A DNA stretch of 50,357 nt from Acidobacteriota bacterium. Its GTDB lineage: Bacteria > Acidobacteriota > Terriglobia > Terriglobales > Acidobacteriaceae. The translations under genes were made by a program, and so were the position numbers. The stretch lies in NCBI GenBank assembly GCA_021851335.1, contig JAJZEA010000021.1:1-50357 (forward strand). The letters run 5' to 3'. Below the pieces are notes generated by a model. It had not been told where the DNA came from. It searched no databases and was given only the letters and a program-made list of their open reading frames with translations. Positions 35,383 to 43,471 of the stretch are shown here, piece after piece; positions within the stretch are counted from its first letter, which is position 1, and each line of letters opens with the position of its first letter.

Positions 35383-37782
35383 TCAGAACGCATAACGCAC
35401 CGAAAGCGTGTAGACGTTGCCGTGGAACTGTCGAGGCGCCGCAGGTCCGACCGGGCTGCCCTCGCTGTAGCCGTAGTAGTTGTAATTCGCCTTCCACTGC
35501 CAGTTGTTTTGCAGATCGTAGGCCACCGTCACATAGGGCGTCTGATAGACCGACTGCAACGATCCATCTACCTGACGGACATTGATCGTCGTCACGTTCC
35601 CGTTCACCGCTGTTGCCCGATAACCGGTCGTCGTATGCACACGCTTCCAGGGCGAGTAAACAAGCCCGATATCTCCCGTCTGCGTCGGAACGTTATAGAG
35701 ATCGTTCGTCTGGTACGGCGTTCCGTTGGCTACACAGCTTGGATCTTGCGCCGGTACTGAGTTGGCGGGCGCGGGCGTCACCGTATAGCACTCCGCGATT
35801 GTCGAATAAATGCTGCCGTAGGAGTAATTCGCTTCGATCGACCAGTTTTCACCCGGCGCAATCACAGCGCCCGCCGAATAGTTGCGGTTGTGTTGCAGAT
35901 AATGGACATACTGAATGTTGTCGCGGCTCTCGAAGATATTCACTGCACCCGTAAAGGTCATCCACTTCTCCGGCTTCCAGTTCGAACGGAGTATTCCATG
36001 CTGCGTTTGCCGCGGGCTGATGCGCGTGAACGAGTTGTCCGCATACATCCCCTCGAAATTCAGGTTCACGCGCCAGCTTGTCGTCGGCTGCAATACGCTG
36101 CCAAAGAGAAGCCACTGCTCGTGAATGGGAATTACATCGCCCCCACCATCGGTGATCGTGCGAGTCCGATAACGATAGCCAAGCGAGAAATTGCCGCGGC
36201 TGAAGGCATCCCAGGTTCCCAGCACCGTATCCGACGTCCACTTCTGATTCAGCCATTGATAGTCCGGAACAGCCGCCGGAGCGCTGGCCGGCGGCTGCGG
36301 CGTAGCCAGCATCGACGTGCCGGTGTAATTGGCTGTTATGTAGCTGTTGGTTCCTGGAATGCGCCAGTACTGGTAATCGACCACGTTCGAGACGGAGAAA
36401 CGTTTGGCCACCTGCCAGATCACGGCATAATCGCCGCTCACGTTCACTCGACGGATACGCGCCTCGCCGGTTTCAATCGATTCGAGCAGTTTGGTGCGCG
36501 TCTCATTCCCAACAAAAGTCTCGTTGAAATTGTTCAGCGTGCTCGTGCTGCCGCTGTACACAAAGCGACCATTCATCGCTAACCGCGGAATGGCCGCGCT
36601 TTGGAAGCGAAACTCCTCAGTAGGAGTGAACAGGTGTGTCGGAGCCTGCCGAGTATAGGCGGTGAAGCCGTTGCAGGCCGGGTTATACGCGCCGCCGGGC
36701 AGGAAAGGCGAAGCACATGGATTGCTCCACGATGGCACAAAATCAATGCCACCGCTCACAGGTGTTCCGTTCGGCAGCGCATCGTTCAGCAGCGCCAGAT
36801 TCCACGTCGTGAACTCGCGATAGTACGTAATGAGGTGGTCATAGCTGACACTGGTCTGGCGCGGCAGCTTGACATCGATGCCCAGCGTCCAGTTCTGCGT
36901 CTGAATATCCCAGTTCTGGTTGAGCAGCGCCTCTGCGCCAAAGTGAGCGGTGCTCAGCGACGGGCCTTCGCTGTTGTTCTGGCTGAAGCCAAAGCGCAGG
37001 CTCACCGGTGACAGCGGCGCAACCGTCAGCAGCGTATCCGTCATCCTGCGCACTGTGTTAAAAAGGTGCGGCGACGTCAGATAGGGCACATTGCCCACCC
37101 CCGCCGGGATCAGAGGATTAGCAAGCAGATCGTAGTCCACATAGCTGCGTCCACGCCGAAAACTGCCTACAAAGGTATAGGCGCGACCCTTGGCAAAGTT
37201 CAGGAACGTCGCGCTGTACGGGTCGCCGCCGTAGCCAAAGCTGTTACTCGAAAGACTGTCAAAGAGCAGCGGCTTCGCTCCCGGCACGGAGCGCATATCC
37301 GTCGATTCGCTCAGGAAGCGTGGCCCGGTATGCAGATTCACCATCGTGTCGTAGCTTTCTCCGCTGCCACCGTACGGCGCAACATGGCCACCTACCTCAA
37401 TCTCGTTATGGATTTTGTACTCGGCGGCAAATTTCCGGCTCGCCTCTTCCTGCGTCTCCGGAGCCTGCTCCGGCAAGGGATTGTAGTTATTGGCCGCATT
37501 GCGCGCTGCCGCTTTGCTCGATCCGGAAGGACTTGCACTTCCCTGGCTCGAACTGGAACTCGACGTCGAGCCAACGGCTGCCGCAGAACCTGAAGCCGCA
37601 CCCGCGGTCGGCGGCGGCGGAGTGGCCACGGCCATGGGCAACATCAAGCCTGCCGCTGCAAGCAGCGCGCCCAGCGCGCAACCGCGTACTGCCCTGCGCG
37701 CCGGAGCAGCGCTGAGTATGGCAGACAATTTTCCTGACGGGGAAGCAATCAGGGGTAAATGAAAGACGAAAGAGCGCTTCAT
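35383..37782 (-). CDS. Large outer-membrane beta-barrel protein, MtrB/PioB-like porin of the cytochrome conduit
   Basis: A 799-residue protein with an extended N-terminus, a signal-like hydrophobic stretch (about 32-54), then a Ser/Gly/Ala-rich linker (about 60-95). The remaining ~680 residues have repeated amphipathic beta-strands with aromatic girdles (for example YTFVGSFRRGRSYVDYDLL, FSLGYRYRTRTITDGGG), ending in VYTLSVRYAF with a terminal Phe, the outer-membrane barrel signature. MtrB is about 700 residues and 26-stranded, so the size fits. The N-terminal CXXC known from Shewanella MtrB is not present; instead Cys pairs lie in two predicted loops. It begins nine bases after the decahaem cytochrome gene, the MtrA-MtrB pairing. 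Family membership is by pattern and context; a TonB-type receptor is unlikely because no plug domain is seen. Confidence 0.72.
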   Translation of the reverse strand: MKRSFVFHLPLIASPSGKLSAILSAAPARRAVRGCALGALLAAAGLMLPMAVATPPPPTAGAASGSAAAVGSTSSSSSSQGSASPSGSSKAAARNAANNYNPLPEQAPETQEEASRKFAAEYKIHNEIEVGGHVAPYGGSGESYDTMVNLHTGPRFLSESTDMRSVPGAKPLLFDSLSSNSFGYGGDPYSATFLNFAKGRAYTFVGSFRRGRSYVDYDLLANPLIPAGVGNVPYLTSPHLFNTVRRMTDTLLTVAPLSPVSLRFGFSQNNSEGPSLSTAHFGAEALLNQNWDIQTQNWTLGIDVKLPRQTSVSYDHLITYYREFTTWNLALLNDALPNGTPVSGGIDFVPSWSNPCASPFLPGGAYNPACNGFTAYTRQAPTHLFTPTEEFRFQSAAIPRLAMNGRFVYSGSTSTLNNFNETFVGNETRTKLLESIETGEARIRRVNVSGDYAVIWQVAKRFSVSNVVDYQYWRIPGTNSYITANYTGTSMLATPQPPASAPAAVPDYQWLNQKWTSDTVLGTWDAFSRGNFSLGYRYRTRTITDGGGDVIPIHEQWLLFGSVLQPTTSWRVNLNFEGMYADNSFTRISPRQTQHGILRSNWKPEKWMTFTGAVNIFESRDNIQYVHYLQHNRNYSAGAVIAPGENWSIEANYSYGSIYSTIAECYTVTPAPANSVPAQDPSCVANGTPYQTNDLYNVPTQTGDIGLVYSPWKRVHTTTGYRATAVNGNVTTINVRQVDGSLQSVYQTPYVTVAYDLQNNWQWKANYNYYGYSEGSPVGPAAPRQFHGNVYTLSVRYAF

Positions 37783-37791
37783 AATTCCCCC

Positions 37792-38772
37792 TTATTTGAA
37801 AAAGACGTTGCTTGAATTCGAGCCATGAATCTGCGTGTGGCAGACGGTGCAGGCCTGAAACTGATTGGCCTGATTGTGGAACGATGGCGTGCCCGGCGTG
37901 GTGAACAACGATGACGCCGTATGGCACTGCATGCACAGGTTGTTCACATTGTTCTGCGTCAGCAGGCGCGCGTTCTGCGAGCCGTGCGGCGTATGACAAC
38001 TGGTGCAGCCCTCGGTCTTGATCGTCGGATGCTCATAGACAAACGGACCCGCCGTATCGGAGTGGCACTTCATGCAGATCTGGTTCTGGTCCGCGGCCGC
38101 GCGCAGGTTGTTCTTCTGGAAGCTGCCATGCGGATCGTGGCAATCGCTGCAGCTCATCACCCCTTCGTTCACCTTGTGATGAAATGCCTGTTCAAAAGCC
38201 GGCTTCACATCCGTGTGACAGCTATAACAAAGCTGCGGCTGCGGCGCTTTGAGCATGGCTTCGCTTGTCTTCGAGTGATGCGCGCTATGGCAGCTCGTAC
38301 ACGCAACACCCGCCTCCCCATGCGACGTGCGATTGAAGTTGGGATGGGCTGACGCATGACACGACAGACAGACCGCATCCGACTGCGCCGTCGTAGCCTT
38401 GGCAAAAGAGAATATCTTCGTTGCGTCGCCGCCGGAGTCCACATGCTCGCTCCCCGCGCCATGACAGCTTTCACAGGTGTCGCCCTTGCCGCCGTGCTCC
38501 AGCGCCAGACGCGCATGCGCATTCCCGTCGATTGCCTTCGACTCGTCGGTGTGACATGTCGCGCAGGTGTCATTGCCCACCCGATGCGCCGCCGCGGACG
38601 GACCATTCTCCGTGAGCTTTTGCGATGTGGACTCTTGTGCTGAGGACTTTTGCGGCTTAGGTTTCTGCGCTGCCGCGGCATGCGCTGGAGCCATGGCCAA
38701 CAACGACAGACCCAGCAGAATGGTCAACGAAAGACGTATGGGCAAGGAAGATAGAAAAGTGAACGATCGCAT
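37792..38772 (-). CDS. Decahaem c-type cytochrome, MtrA/DmsE-like
   Basis: Exported 326-residue protein with a signal peptide (about 1-35) and exactly ten CXXCH haem sites, with first Cys at 70, 100, 135, 158, 182, 208, 233, 256, 280 and 308. Spare histidines between them (for example HAR, HHSK, HHK, HDPHG, TPHG) can give bis-His ligation. Length and haem number match MtrA, the periplasmic cytochrome that plugs into the MtrB barrel, and its relatives MtoA, PioA and DmsE. It is the first gene of the cluster, with GGAG five bases before the ATG at 38772; an ATG at 38787 would add five residues. It presumably carries electrons across the outer membrane together with the barrel encoded next. Confidence 0.9.
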   Translation of the reverse strand: MRSFTFLSSLPIRLSLTILLGLSLLAMAPAHAAAAQKPKPQKSSAQESTSQKLTENGPSAAAHRVGNDTCATCHTDESKAIDGNAHARLALEHGGKGDTCESCHGAGSEHVDSGGDATKIFSFAKATTAQSDAVCLSCHASAHPNFNRTSHGEAGVACTSCHSAHHSKTSEAMLKAPQPQLCYSCHTDVKPAFEQAFHHKVNEGVMSCSDCHDPHGSFQKNNLRAAADQNQICMKCHSDTAGPFVYEHPTIKTEGCTSCHTPHGSQNARLLTQNNVNNLCMQCHTASSLFTTPGTPSFHNQANQFQACTVCHTQIHGSNSSNVFFK

Positions 38773-38790
38773 GTGCTCTCCCCGCAACTA

Positions 38791-38839
38791 GGTGGAGACC
38801 CCACCCAGCCGGAGCGGCTGAGTGGGTGGTTCTTCCACC
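38791..38839 (-). promoter_or_regulatory. Structured leader with four complementary segments ahead of the decahaem gene
   Basis: Read on the minus strand the leader contains GGTGG, CCACC, GGTGG, CCACC (38839-38835, 38829-38825, 38805-38801, 38795-38791), with CAGCC/GGCTG in the middle. Segments 1-2 and 3-4 can form two short hairpins, or segments 2-3 can form one long central hairpin, optionally enclosed by 1-4. These folds exclude one another, as in attenuators or riboswitch platforms. The last segment lies about ten bases before the GGGGAG ribosome site. No known riboswitch class is recognised. Confidence 0.45.
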
Positions 38840-38847
38840 ACGCTTTG

Positions 38848-38890
38848 AAGATAGGAGCCTGCCTGTGGAAAATTCAGTGACGGCTGTCAC
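38848..38890 (-). promoter_or_regulatory. Predicted promoter with CRP/FNR-type site for the cytochrome cluster
   Basis: On the minus strand a -10-like TATCTT (38853-38848) and a -35-like CTGAAT (38877-38872) are 18 bases apart, giving a start near 38841. The palindrome GTGACGGCTGTCAC (38877-38890) has the GTGA-N6-TCAC half-sites used by the CRP/FNR family. Its centre lies about 42 bases upstream of the predicted start, the place for a class II activator. All elements are inferred from sequence. Confidence 0.45.
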
Positions 38891-39062
38891 CCTGCGTTCA
38901 TCTTCTCTGTCCGTGCATCTGCCTGGCGGAGCGCGCCCAGGACGAAGACTCGCATCCAATCACAGACAGAGCAATCACCCTCCCCCTCGATCACTCATCC
39001 CTTCAATCACGTATCCATGAACGCGAAGCCTGCTTTTCGGCTTGTTCGACTGCGGATAACGC

Positions 39063-40637
39063 TCAGCGTGCCTTCGCCGCAATCCGCCGTAACGCGGGCA
39101 GGATGCCACCCAGCGCTGTCGGTTCGCTTTTTGCGCTGCCCAGTGCAAAGTAGGCGCTGCGATAGAGCGCGTACAACTCGTCGTAGACCGCTTTCGCCGT
39201 CGGCTCCGGATGCACCTCGCGCAGCGGCAGGCAGACTGCTTCCTGCGCTGCTTCAATCGTCGGATACACTCCGGCCGCCAGCAGCGCAAAGATTCCCGAA
39301 CCCAGACTCGTCGGCACCCCCGCGGGCACCAGCACCGGCTTGCCCAGCACGTTGGCATACACCTGGTTCAGCACTTCGTTCTTCTGCGGAATGCCGCCTG
39401 CATTGATGACGCGCGTCACCGGAACCCCATGTTCGGCCATCCGCTCCAGGATGATCCGCGTATGCATCGCCGTGCCCTCGATCGCGGCAAACAGCTCATC
39501 CTGCGCCGTATGCAGCAGATTCCAGCCCAGCGTCACGCCGCCCAGCTCCGGATTCACCAGCACCGTCCGGTCGCCGTTGTCCCAGCTCAGCCGCAGCAGA
39601 CCTGTCTGCCCCGCGCGATACGCGTTCAATCCCTCTGAAAGCGCAGCCACCGTCGATCCCGCCCGCCGCGCAATCGCTTCAAAGATATCGCCTGTCGCAG
39701 AAAGCCCCGCTTCAATCCCCGTAAACTCCGGATGCACGCTGCCCGGCACCACGCCGCAGACACCCGGCACCAGCCGCGCCTCGCGCGCCATCGCAATAAT
39801 GCACGTCGATGTGCCCACTACATTCACCACATCGCCCTCGCGAATATGCGAACCAACCGCATCCCAGTGCGCGTCAAAGGCGCCCACCGGAATCGGAATC
39901 CCGGCATGCAGGCCCAGCGCCTCGGCCCACTTCGCGCTCAGGTGTCCCGCCAGATGATCCGACGTCAGAAACTCTCCTGCAAGCTTCTCCCGCACACCCG
40001 CCAGTAGCGGATCGACCGCCACCAGAAACTCCTCCGGCGGAAATCCTCCCCAGCGCGGATTCCACAGCCACTTGTGTCCCATCGCGCATACGCTTCGCCG
40101 AACCCTGGCTGGCTCGGTCACACCGCACAGCGTCGCCGCCACCATATCGCAGTGCTCCAGTGCCGTACCCAGTCTCGCGCGCTGCTCCGGATTGTGTCGC
40201 AGCCAGTGCAGCAGCTTGGCAAATCCCCACTCATGCGAATAGACGCCTCCGCACCAGTCGATCGCCTCCAGCTTCATCGCGTGCGCCTTCGCGGTAATCT
40301 CCGCCGCCTCAGCATGGGCGCGATGATCGCACCACAGGTAGTAGTCGTCCAGCGGACGCATCTCGCCATCGACCACAATCACGCTTGACCCGGTCGTATC
40401 CAGTGCCAGCGCCGCCACACCTTCGCCGGCAATTCCTGTCTGCTCCAGCACGGCGCGCATCGCCCGCACCAGTGCGCGCATCTGTTCGTCGTGTGACTGC
40501 GTGGCAAAATCCGGGTCTTCACGTTGGCGGTGCAGCGGATACTCCGCCGAAGCCGTTCCAATCGGGCCACGCTCGCTGTGAACCAGCGTCACGCGCACGC
40601 TCAGTGTCCCAAAATCCACTCCTGCTACGATGGGCAT
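39063..40637 (-). CDS. araB: Ribulokinase (FGGY carbohydrate kinase)
   Basis: Cytoplasmic kinase that phosphorylates L-ribulose with ATP in L-arabinose use. The 524-residue protein begins IVAGVDFGTLSVRVTLV (ATP-phosphate-binding strand) and shows ALALDTTGSSVIVVDGEMRPLDDYYLWCDHRA, WLWNPRWGGFPPEEFL, VPVGAFDAHWDAVGSHI-like substrate-site residues (PVGAFDAHWDAVG) and NAGGIPQKNEVLNQVYANVLGKPV. The length and the DHRAHAEA segment favour ribulokinase over xylulokinase. GAGG is five bases before the ATG at 40637; an ATG at 40676 is an unlikely alternative. araA and araD are not in the window, so it stands alone, divergent from rlmH. Confidence 0.88.
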   Translation of the reverse strand: MPIVAGVDFGTLSVRVTLVHSERGPIGTASAEYPLHRQREDPDFATQSHDEQMRALVRAMRAVLEQTGIAGEGVAALALDTTGSSVIVVDGEMRPLDDYYLWCDHRAHAEAAEITAKAHAMKLEAIDWCGGVYSHEWGFAKLLHWLRHNPEQRARLGTALEHCDMVAATLCGVTEPARVRRSVCAMGHKWLWNPRWGGFPPEEFLVAVDPLLAGVREKLAGEFLTSDHLAGHLSAKWAEALGLHAGIPIPVGAFDAHWDAVGSHIREGDVVNVVGTSTCIIAMAREARLVPGVCGVVPGSVHPEFTGIEAGLSATGDIFEAIARRAGSTVAALSEGLNAYRAGQTGLLRLSWDNGDRTVLVNPELGGVTLGWNLLHTAQDELFAAIEGTAMHTRIILERMAEHGVPVTRVINAGGIPQKNEVLNQVYANVLGKPVLVPAGVPTSLGSGIFALLAAGVYPTIEAAQEAVCLPLREVHPEPTAKAVYDELYALYRSAYFALGSAKSEPTALGGILPALRRIAAKAR

Positions 40638-40773
40638 TCCATCCTCACAATCCTGCTCGCGCATTTCCCAGTACAAAAACGATTCCGCACGCGATGAGCG
40701 CAGTCTATCGAATTGCAGCGCTCCCTGTCTTCACAGCCCCGGCCAGCCGCATTCGCCGTACACTGAGTCTGCC

Positions 40774-41232
40774 ATGCAGATCACTCTCGCCCACATCGGC
40801 GCGCGCACCCAGCGCACCGGCGCAAAGGCCGCGTTTGAAACCCTCACCGCCCTTTACGTCGAGCGCATCCAGCCCTACCACCCCGCGAGCACCCAGCTTT
40901 TCCGGACCGAGGAAGAACTTCTCACCTGGTTCACACGCCAGCACGCACGCTCCCCCGCCACTCTTGCTTTGGCCGACAGTCGCGGCCGCACGTTCAGCTC
41001 CGAGCAGTTCGCCGCCTGGCTCGGTGCTCGGCGCGACTCCGGCGCGCAGCACCTCGTCTGCGCCATCGGACCGCCCGACGGCTGGTCCGAAGCTGCGCGC
41101 TCTCACGCTCAGCTTCAGCTCTCTTTTGGCGCCATCACAATGGCTCACGAACTCGCACGGCTCGTCGCCGCCGAGCAGCTTTATCGCGCATGTACAATTC
41201 TCGCTGGACACCCCTATCACGGCGGCCACTGA
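40774..41232 (+). CDS. rlmH: 23S rRNA (pseudouridine-1915 N3)-methyltransferase RlmH
   Basis: SPOUT-type methyltransferase that modifies a pseudouridine in helix 69 of 23S rRNA. The 152-residue length is typical. The C-terminal knot is visible as CAIGPPDGWSEAARSHAQLQLSFGAITMAHELARLVAAEQLYRACTILAGHPYH, close to the conserved LSLS-x-MTLPH-x-LAR pattern with a terminal PYH. The GPPDG turn in place of the common GGAxG is a small change. The ATG at 40774 fits the usual N-terminus (MQITLAHIG). It starts a plus-strand run with the corrinoid adenosyltransferase 33 bp downstream. Confidence 0.9.
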   Translation: MQITLAHIGARTQRTGAKAAFETLTALYVERIQPYHPASTQLFRTEEELLTWFTRQHARSPATLALADSRGRTFSSEQFAAWLGARRDSGAQHLVCAIGPPDGWSEAARSHAQLQLSFGAITMAHELARLVAAEQLYRACTILAGHPYHGGH

Positions 41233-41265
41233 AGTCAATCTCATAAAGCGAACCCTGAGCCGATC

Positions 41266-41802
41266 ATGAGCGAATCTCGACAAGGTCTCATCCTCATCCA
41301 CACCGGCCCCGGCAAAGGCAAAACCACCGCCGCTCTCGGCGTTGGCCTGCGCGCCGTCGGCCTGGGCATGCGCGTCCTCATGCTCCAGTTCCTCAAAGGC
41401 TCCTGGCACTACGGCGAACTCGACGGCGTCAAAGCCTTCGGAGACAACTTCATCCTCAAACAGCTTGGCCGCGGCTTCGTTAAAGTTGGCGGCGCTGAAA
41501 CCGACCCGGAAGACATCCGCATGGTCGAGGCTGCCTGGGACGAAGCGCGCGCCGCCATCCTCTCCGGCGAATGGGATATCGTCATCCTCGACGAAATCAA
41601 CTACGCCATCGGCTACGGCATGCTCGATCCCGCGCTCGTCGTCCAAACCCTCACCCAACGCCCGGAGATGGTCCACGTCATCCTTACCGGGCGCAACGCC
41701 CACCCTTCGCTTGTCGAGATCGCCGACACCGTCACCGAGATGCGCGAGGTCAAGCACGCCTATCAGAAGGGCATTCTCGCCCAGCGCGGCATCGAATACT
41801 GA
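41266..41802 (+). CDS. cobO: Cob(I)yrinic acid a,c-diamide adenosyltransferase (BtuR/CobA/CobO type)
   Basis: Adds the adenosyl group to cob(I)alamin or its precursors using ATP, giving the coenzyme form of vitamin B12. The 178-residue protein has the P-loop GPGKGKTT at 14-21, VLMLQFLKGSWHYGE, the ILDEINYAIGYGML Walker-B-like segment and ILTGRNAHPSLVEIADTVTEMREVKHAYQKGILAQRGIEY, a nearly family-diagnostic C-terminus. No other corrin genes are nearby, so it may serve cobalamin salvage. It lies between rlmH and a cupin gene in one operon. Confidence 0.94.
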   Translation: MSESRQGLILIHTGPGKGKTTAALGVGLRAVGLGMRVLMLQFLKGSWHYGELDGVKAFGDNFILKQLGRGFVKVGGAETDPEDIRMVEAAWDEARAAILSGEWDIVILDEINYAIGYGMLDPALVVQTLTQRPEMVHVILTGRNAHPSLVEIADTVTEMREVKHAYQKGILAQRGIEY

Positions 41803-41818
41803 AATCAGGAGGAGATAC

Positions 41819-42175
41819 ATGGACCAAGCTCGACACTACCGCTGGAGCGACCTGCCGCTCGAAGCCATGAAGACCGGCATTGATCGCCACTTCGTCGTCG
41901 GCGCCGACACCATGCTCGCTCGCATCCTGCTGGCAAAGGACGCGCACGTACCTCGTCACAGCCACCCCAACGAACAGATCACCTACGTCCTCTCCGGCGC
42001 GCTTCGTTTCGTCTTCGACGACCGTGAAGTCACCGTTCACGCCGGGGAAGTGCTTTGCATCCCGCCCAACCTGCCCCACGAAGCCTTCGCCCTCGAAGAC
42101 ACCGTCGATCTCGACATCTTCCAGCCGCCTCGCGCCGACTGGCTCAACGGCTCCGACGCCTATCTCCGACGATGA
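41819..42175 (+). CDS. Cupin-domain protein
   Basis: Small single-domain cupin of 118 residues. The two cupin motifs are visible: PRHSHPNEQITYVLSGALRFVF (His-His-Glu metal ligands) and GEVLCIPPNLPHEAFALED (third His). It probably binds a divalent metal. The function is not specific from sequence; such proteins act as isomerases, dioxygenases or sensors. AGGAGGAG just before the ATG at 41819 is a strong ribosome site, and the gene starts 16 bases after the adenosyltransferase stop. Confidence 0.88.
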   Translation: MDQARHYRWSDLPLEAMKTGIDRHFVVGADTMLARILLAKDAHVPRHSHPNEQITYVLSGALRFVFDDREVTVHAGEVLCIPPNLPHEAFALEDTVDLDIFQPPRADWLNGSDAYLRR

Positions 42176-42625
42176 CCGGTTTCCGGCCCGGACTCCGGCC
42201 GCTGCTCACCCACTGGCCTTCCGCGCACTCGGCCAGACTCAGCCACGCACCCCGATTCGGTTTTGATATAGTGAAAATCCGATAACTGTAGCACGCGACC
42301 CTCGTCTGACAAAGCAGCAGAACAAGACCGTCGAATCTGCGCCGCAGCCATCCTTCTAAAAATCGTGGCCCGGCGTCCAGTCCGATATTCACGGCCGACC
42401 TGGATCGACTGGAATTGCACTTCTGGCCCTCTGCCAAAACATCGCTCCTGCACAGCGGCGGTCTCTCTTGTCGTGATGCCCCATTCTCCCCAACTTGCCG
42501 CACTTCTCGGTTTTTGTCTGCTCGCCATGCCGTTTGCTTCTGCTGCCTCCGCCGAAACCCCGACACCGAACCGCCCCGCATTCGATCCCCATCCCGCAGC
42601 GCCCGTCCGGTACAATGAAATGGTT
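42176..42625. other. Long gap between the cupin gene and accD
   Basis: No independent gene is supported. An extended -10 element (TGATATAGT, 42264-42272) may be the accD promoter, giving a leader of about 350 bases. The accD frame stays open upstream for 87 codons, and from an ATG at 42476-42478 it reads like a short signal peptide (LLGFCLLAMPFASAASA). Cytoplasmic AccD has no such leader, so I regard this as chance. Confidence 0.4.
42264..42272 (+). promoter_or_regulatory. Possible extended -10 promoter upstream of accD
   Basis: TGATATAGT combines the TGn extension with the -10-like TATAGT. No -35 is seen at the correct distance, which an extended -10 can tolerate. It stands out as an AT-rich patch in a GC-rich region. 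Confidence 0.35.
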
Positions 42626-43471
42626 ATGTCCTGGTTCAAGCGAGAAGAGTCAAGCGTGGAAGGTGCCGCCGACAGCGAAGAGTCGCGCGTCCGCACCGAG
42701 GGCCTCTGGAGCAAGTGTGACGGCTGCCGACAAATCCTCTTCAAAGCCGACATCGACGCCAACCTCCACGTCTGCCCCAAATGTGGCAAACACTTCAAGA
42801 TGGGTGCGCGCGAGCGCATCGCGCTGCTGCTGGAGCCGGGTTACTCCCTCGTCGATGGCAACCTCGAATCCACCGACCCGCTCCACTTCGTCGATCGCAA
42901 GCCCTATCGCGAACGCCTCGTCGCCGCTCAGCGCCAGACCGGACTCCGCGACGCCATCGTCAACGCCGTCGGCCACATCGGCCCGCATCCGGTCGTCGTC
43001 AGCGCCATGGAATACAGCTTCATCGGTGGCAGCATGGGCGCGGTCGTCGGCGAAACCATCGCCCGCGCCATCGACCGCTGCCTGGAGACGCGCAGCGCGC
43101 TTATCATCCTCGCCGCTTCCGGCGGCGCGCGCATGATGGAGGGCGTCGTCAGCCTGATGCAACTGGCCAAGATCGCCACCGGCCTCGCGCAAATGGACGA
43201 TCTCGGCCTGCCCTACATCTGCGTGCTCACCGACCCGACCACCGGCGGCGTCACCGCCAGCTTCGCCATGCTCGGCGACCTCAACATCGCCGAACCCGGC
43301 GCGCTCATTGGCTTCGCGGGACCGCGCGTCATCGAGCAGACCATCCGCCAGAAGCTCCCCGAAGGCTTCCAGCGCTCCGAATTCCTGCTCGAGCATGGCT
43401 TCCTCGACGCCGTCGTTCCCCGCGCCGAACTCAAAGCTTACATCTCTCGCGCCCTCGACTTCATGCGCTGA
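42626..43471 (+). CDS. accD: Acetyl-CoA carboxylase carboxyltransferase, beta subunit
   Basis: Beta half of the carboxyltransferase that makes malonyl-CoA, the first step of fatty-acid synthesis; works with AccA. The 281-residue protein has the four-Cys zinc finger (Cys31, Cys34, Cys50, Cys53: CDGC and CPKC), then MEYSFIGGSMGAVVGE, ASGGARMMEGVVSLMQLAKI, TDPTTGGVTASFAMLGD, AEPGALIGFAGPRVIEQTI and LPEGFQRSEFLLEHGFLDAVV, all conserved. The ATG at 42626 (MSWFKRE) matches the usual start; one six bases upstream also exists. The ribosome site is weak. It overlaps the convergent glycosyltransferase gene by 11 bases. Confidence 0.96.
   Translation: MSWFKREESSVEGAADSEESRVRTEGLWSKCDGCRQILFKADIDANLHVCPKCGKHFKMGARERIALLLEPGYSLVDGNLESTDPLHFVDRKPYRERLVAAQRQTGLRDAIVNAVGHIGPHPVVVSAMEYSFIGGSMGAVVGETIARAIDRCLETRSALIILAASGGARMMEGVVSLMQLAKIATGLAQMDDLGLPYICVLTDPTTGGVTASFAMLGDLNIAEPGALIGFAGPRVIEQTIRQKLPEGFQRSEFLLEHGFLDAVVPRAELKAYISRALDFMR

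Noticed and set aside
38824..38960. c-di-GMP (GEMM) riboswitch in the cytochrome leader
   Set aside because: The conserved GEMM core bases and tetraloop receptor are not present; only paired GGTGG/CCACC segments are seen.
42476..42625. Signal-peptide-like in-frame extension upstream of accD
   Set aside because: AccD is cytoplasmic and its family start is MSWFKR at 42626; the upstream reading is probably a by-product of high-GC, stop-poor DNA.
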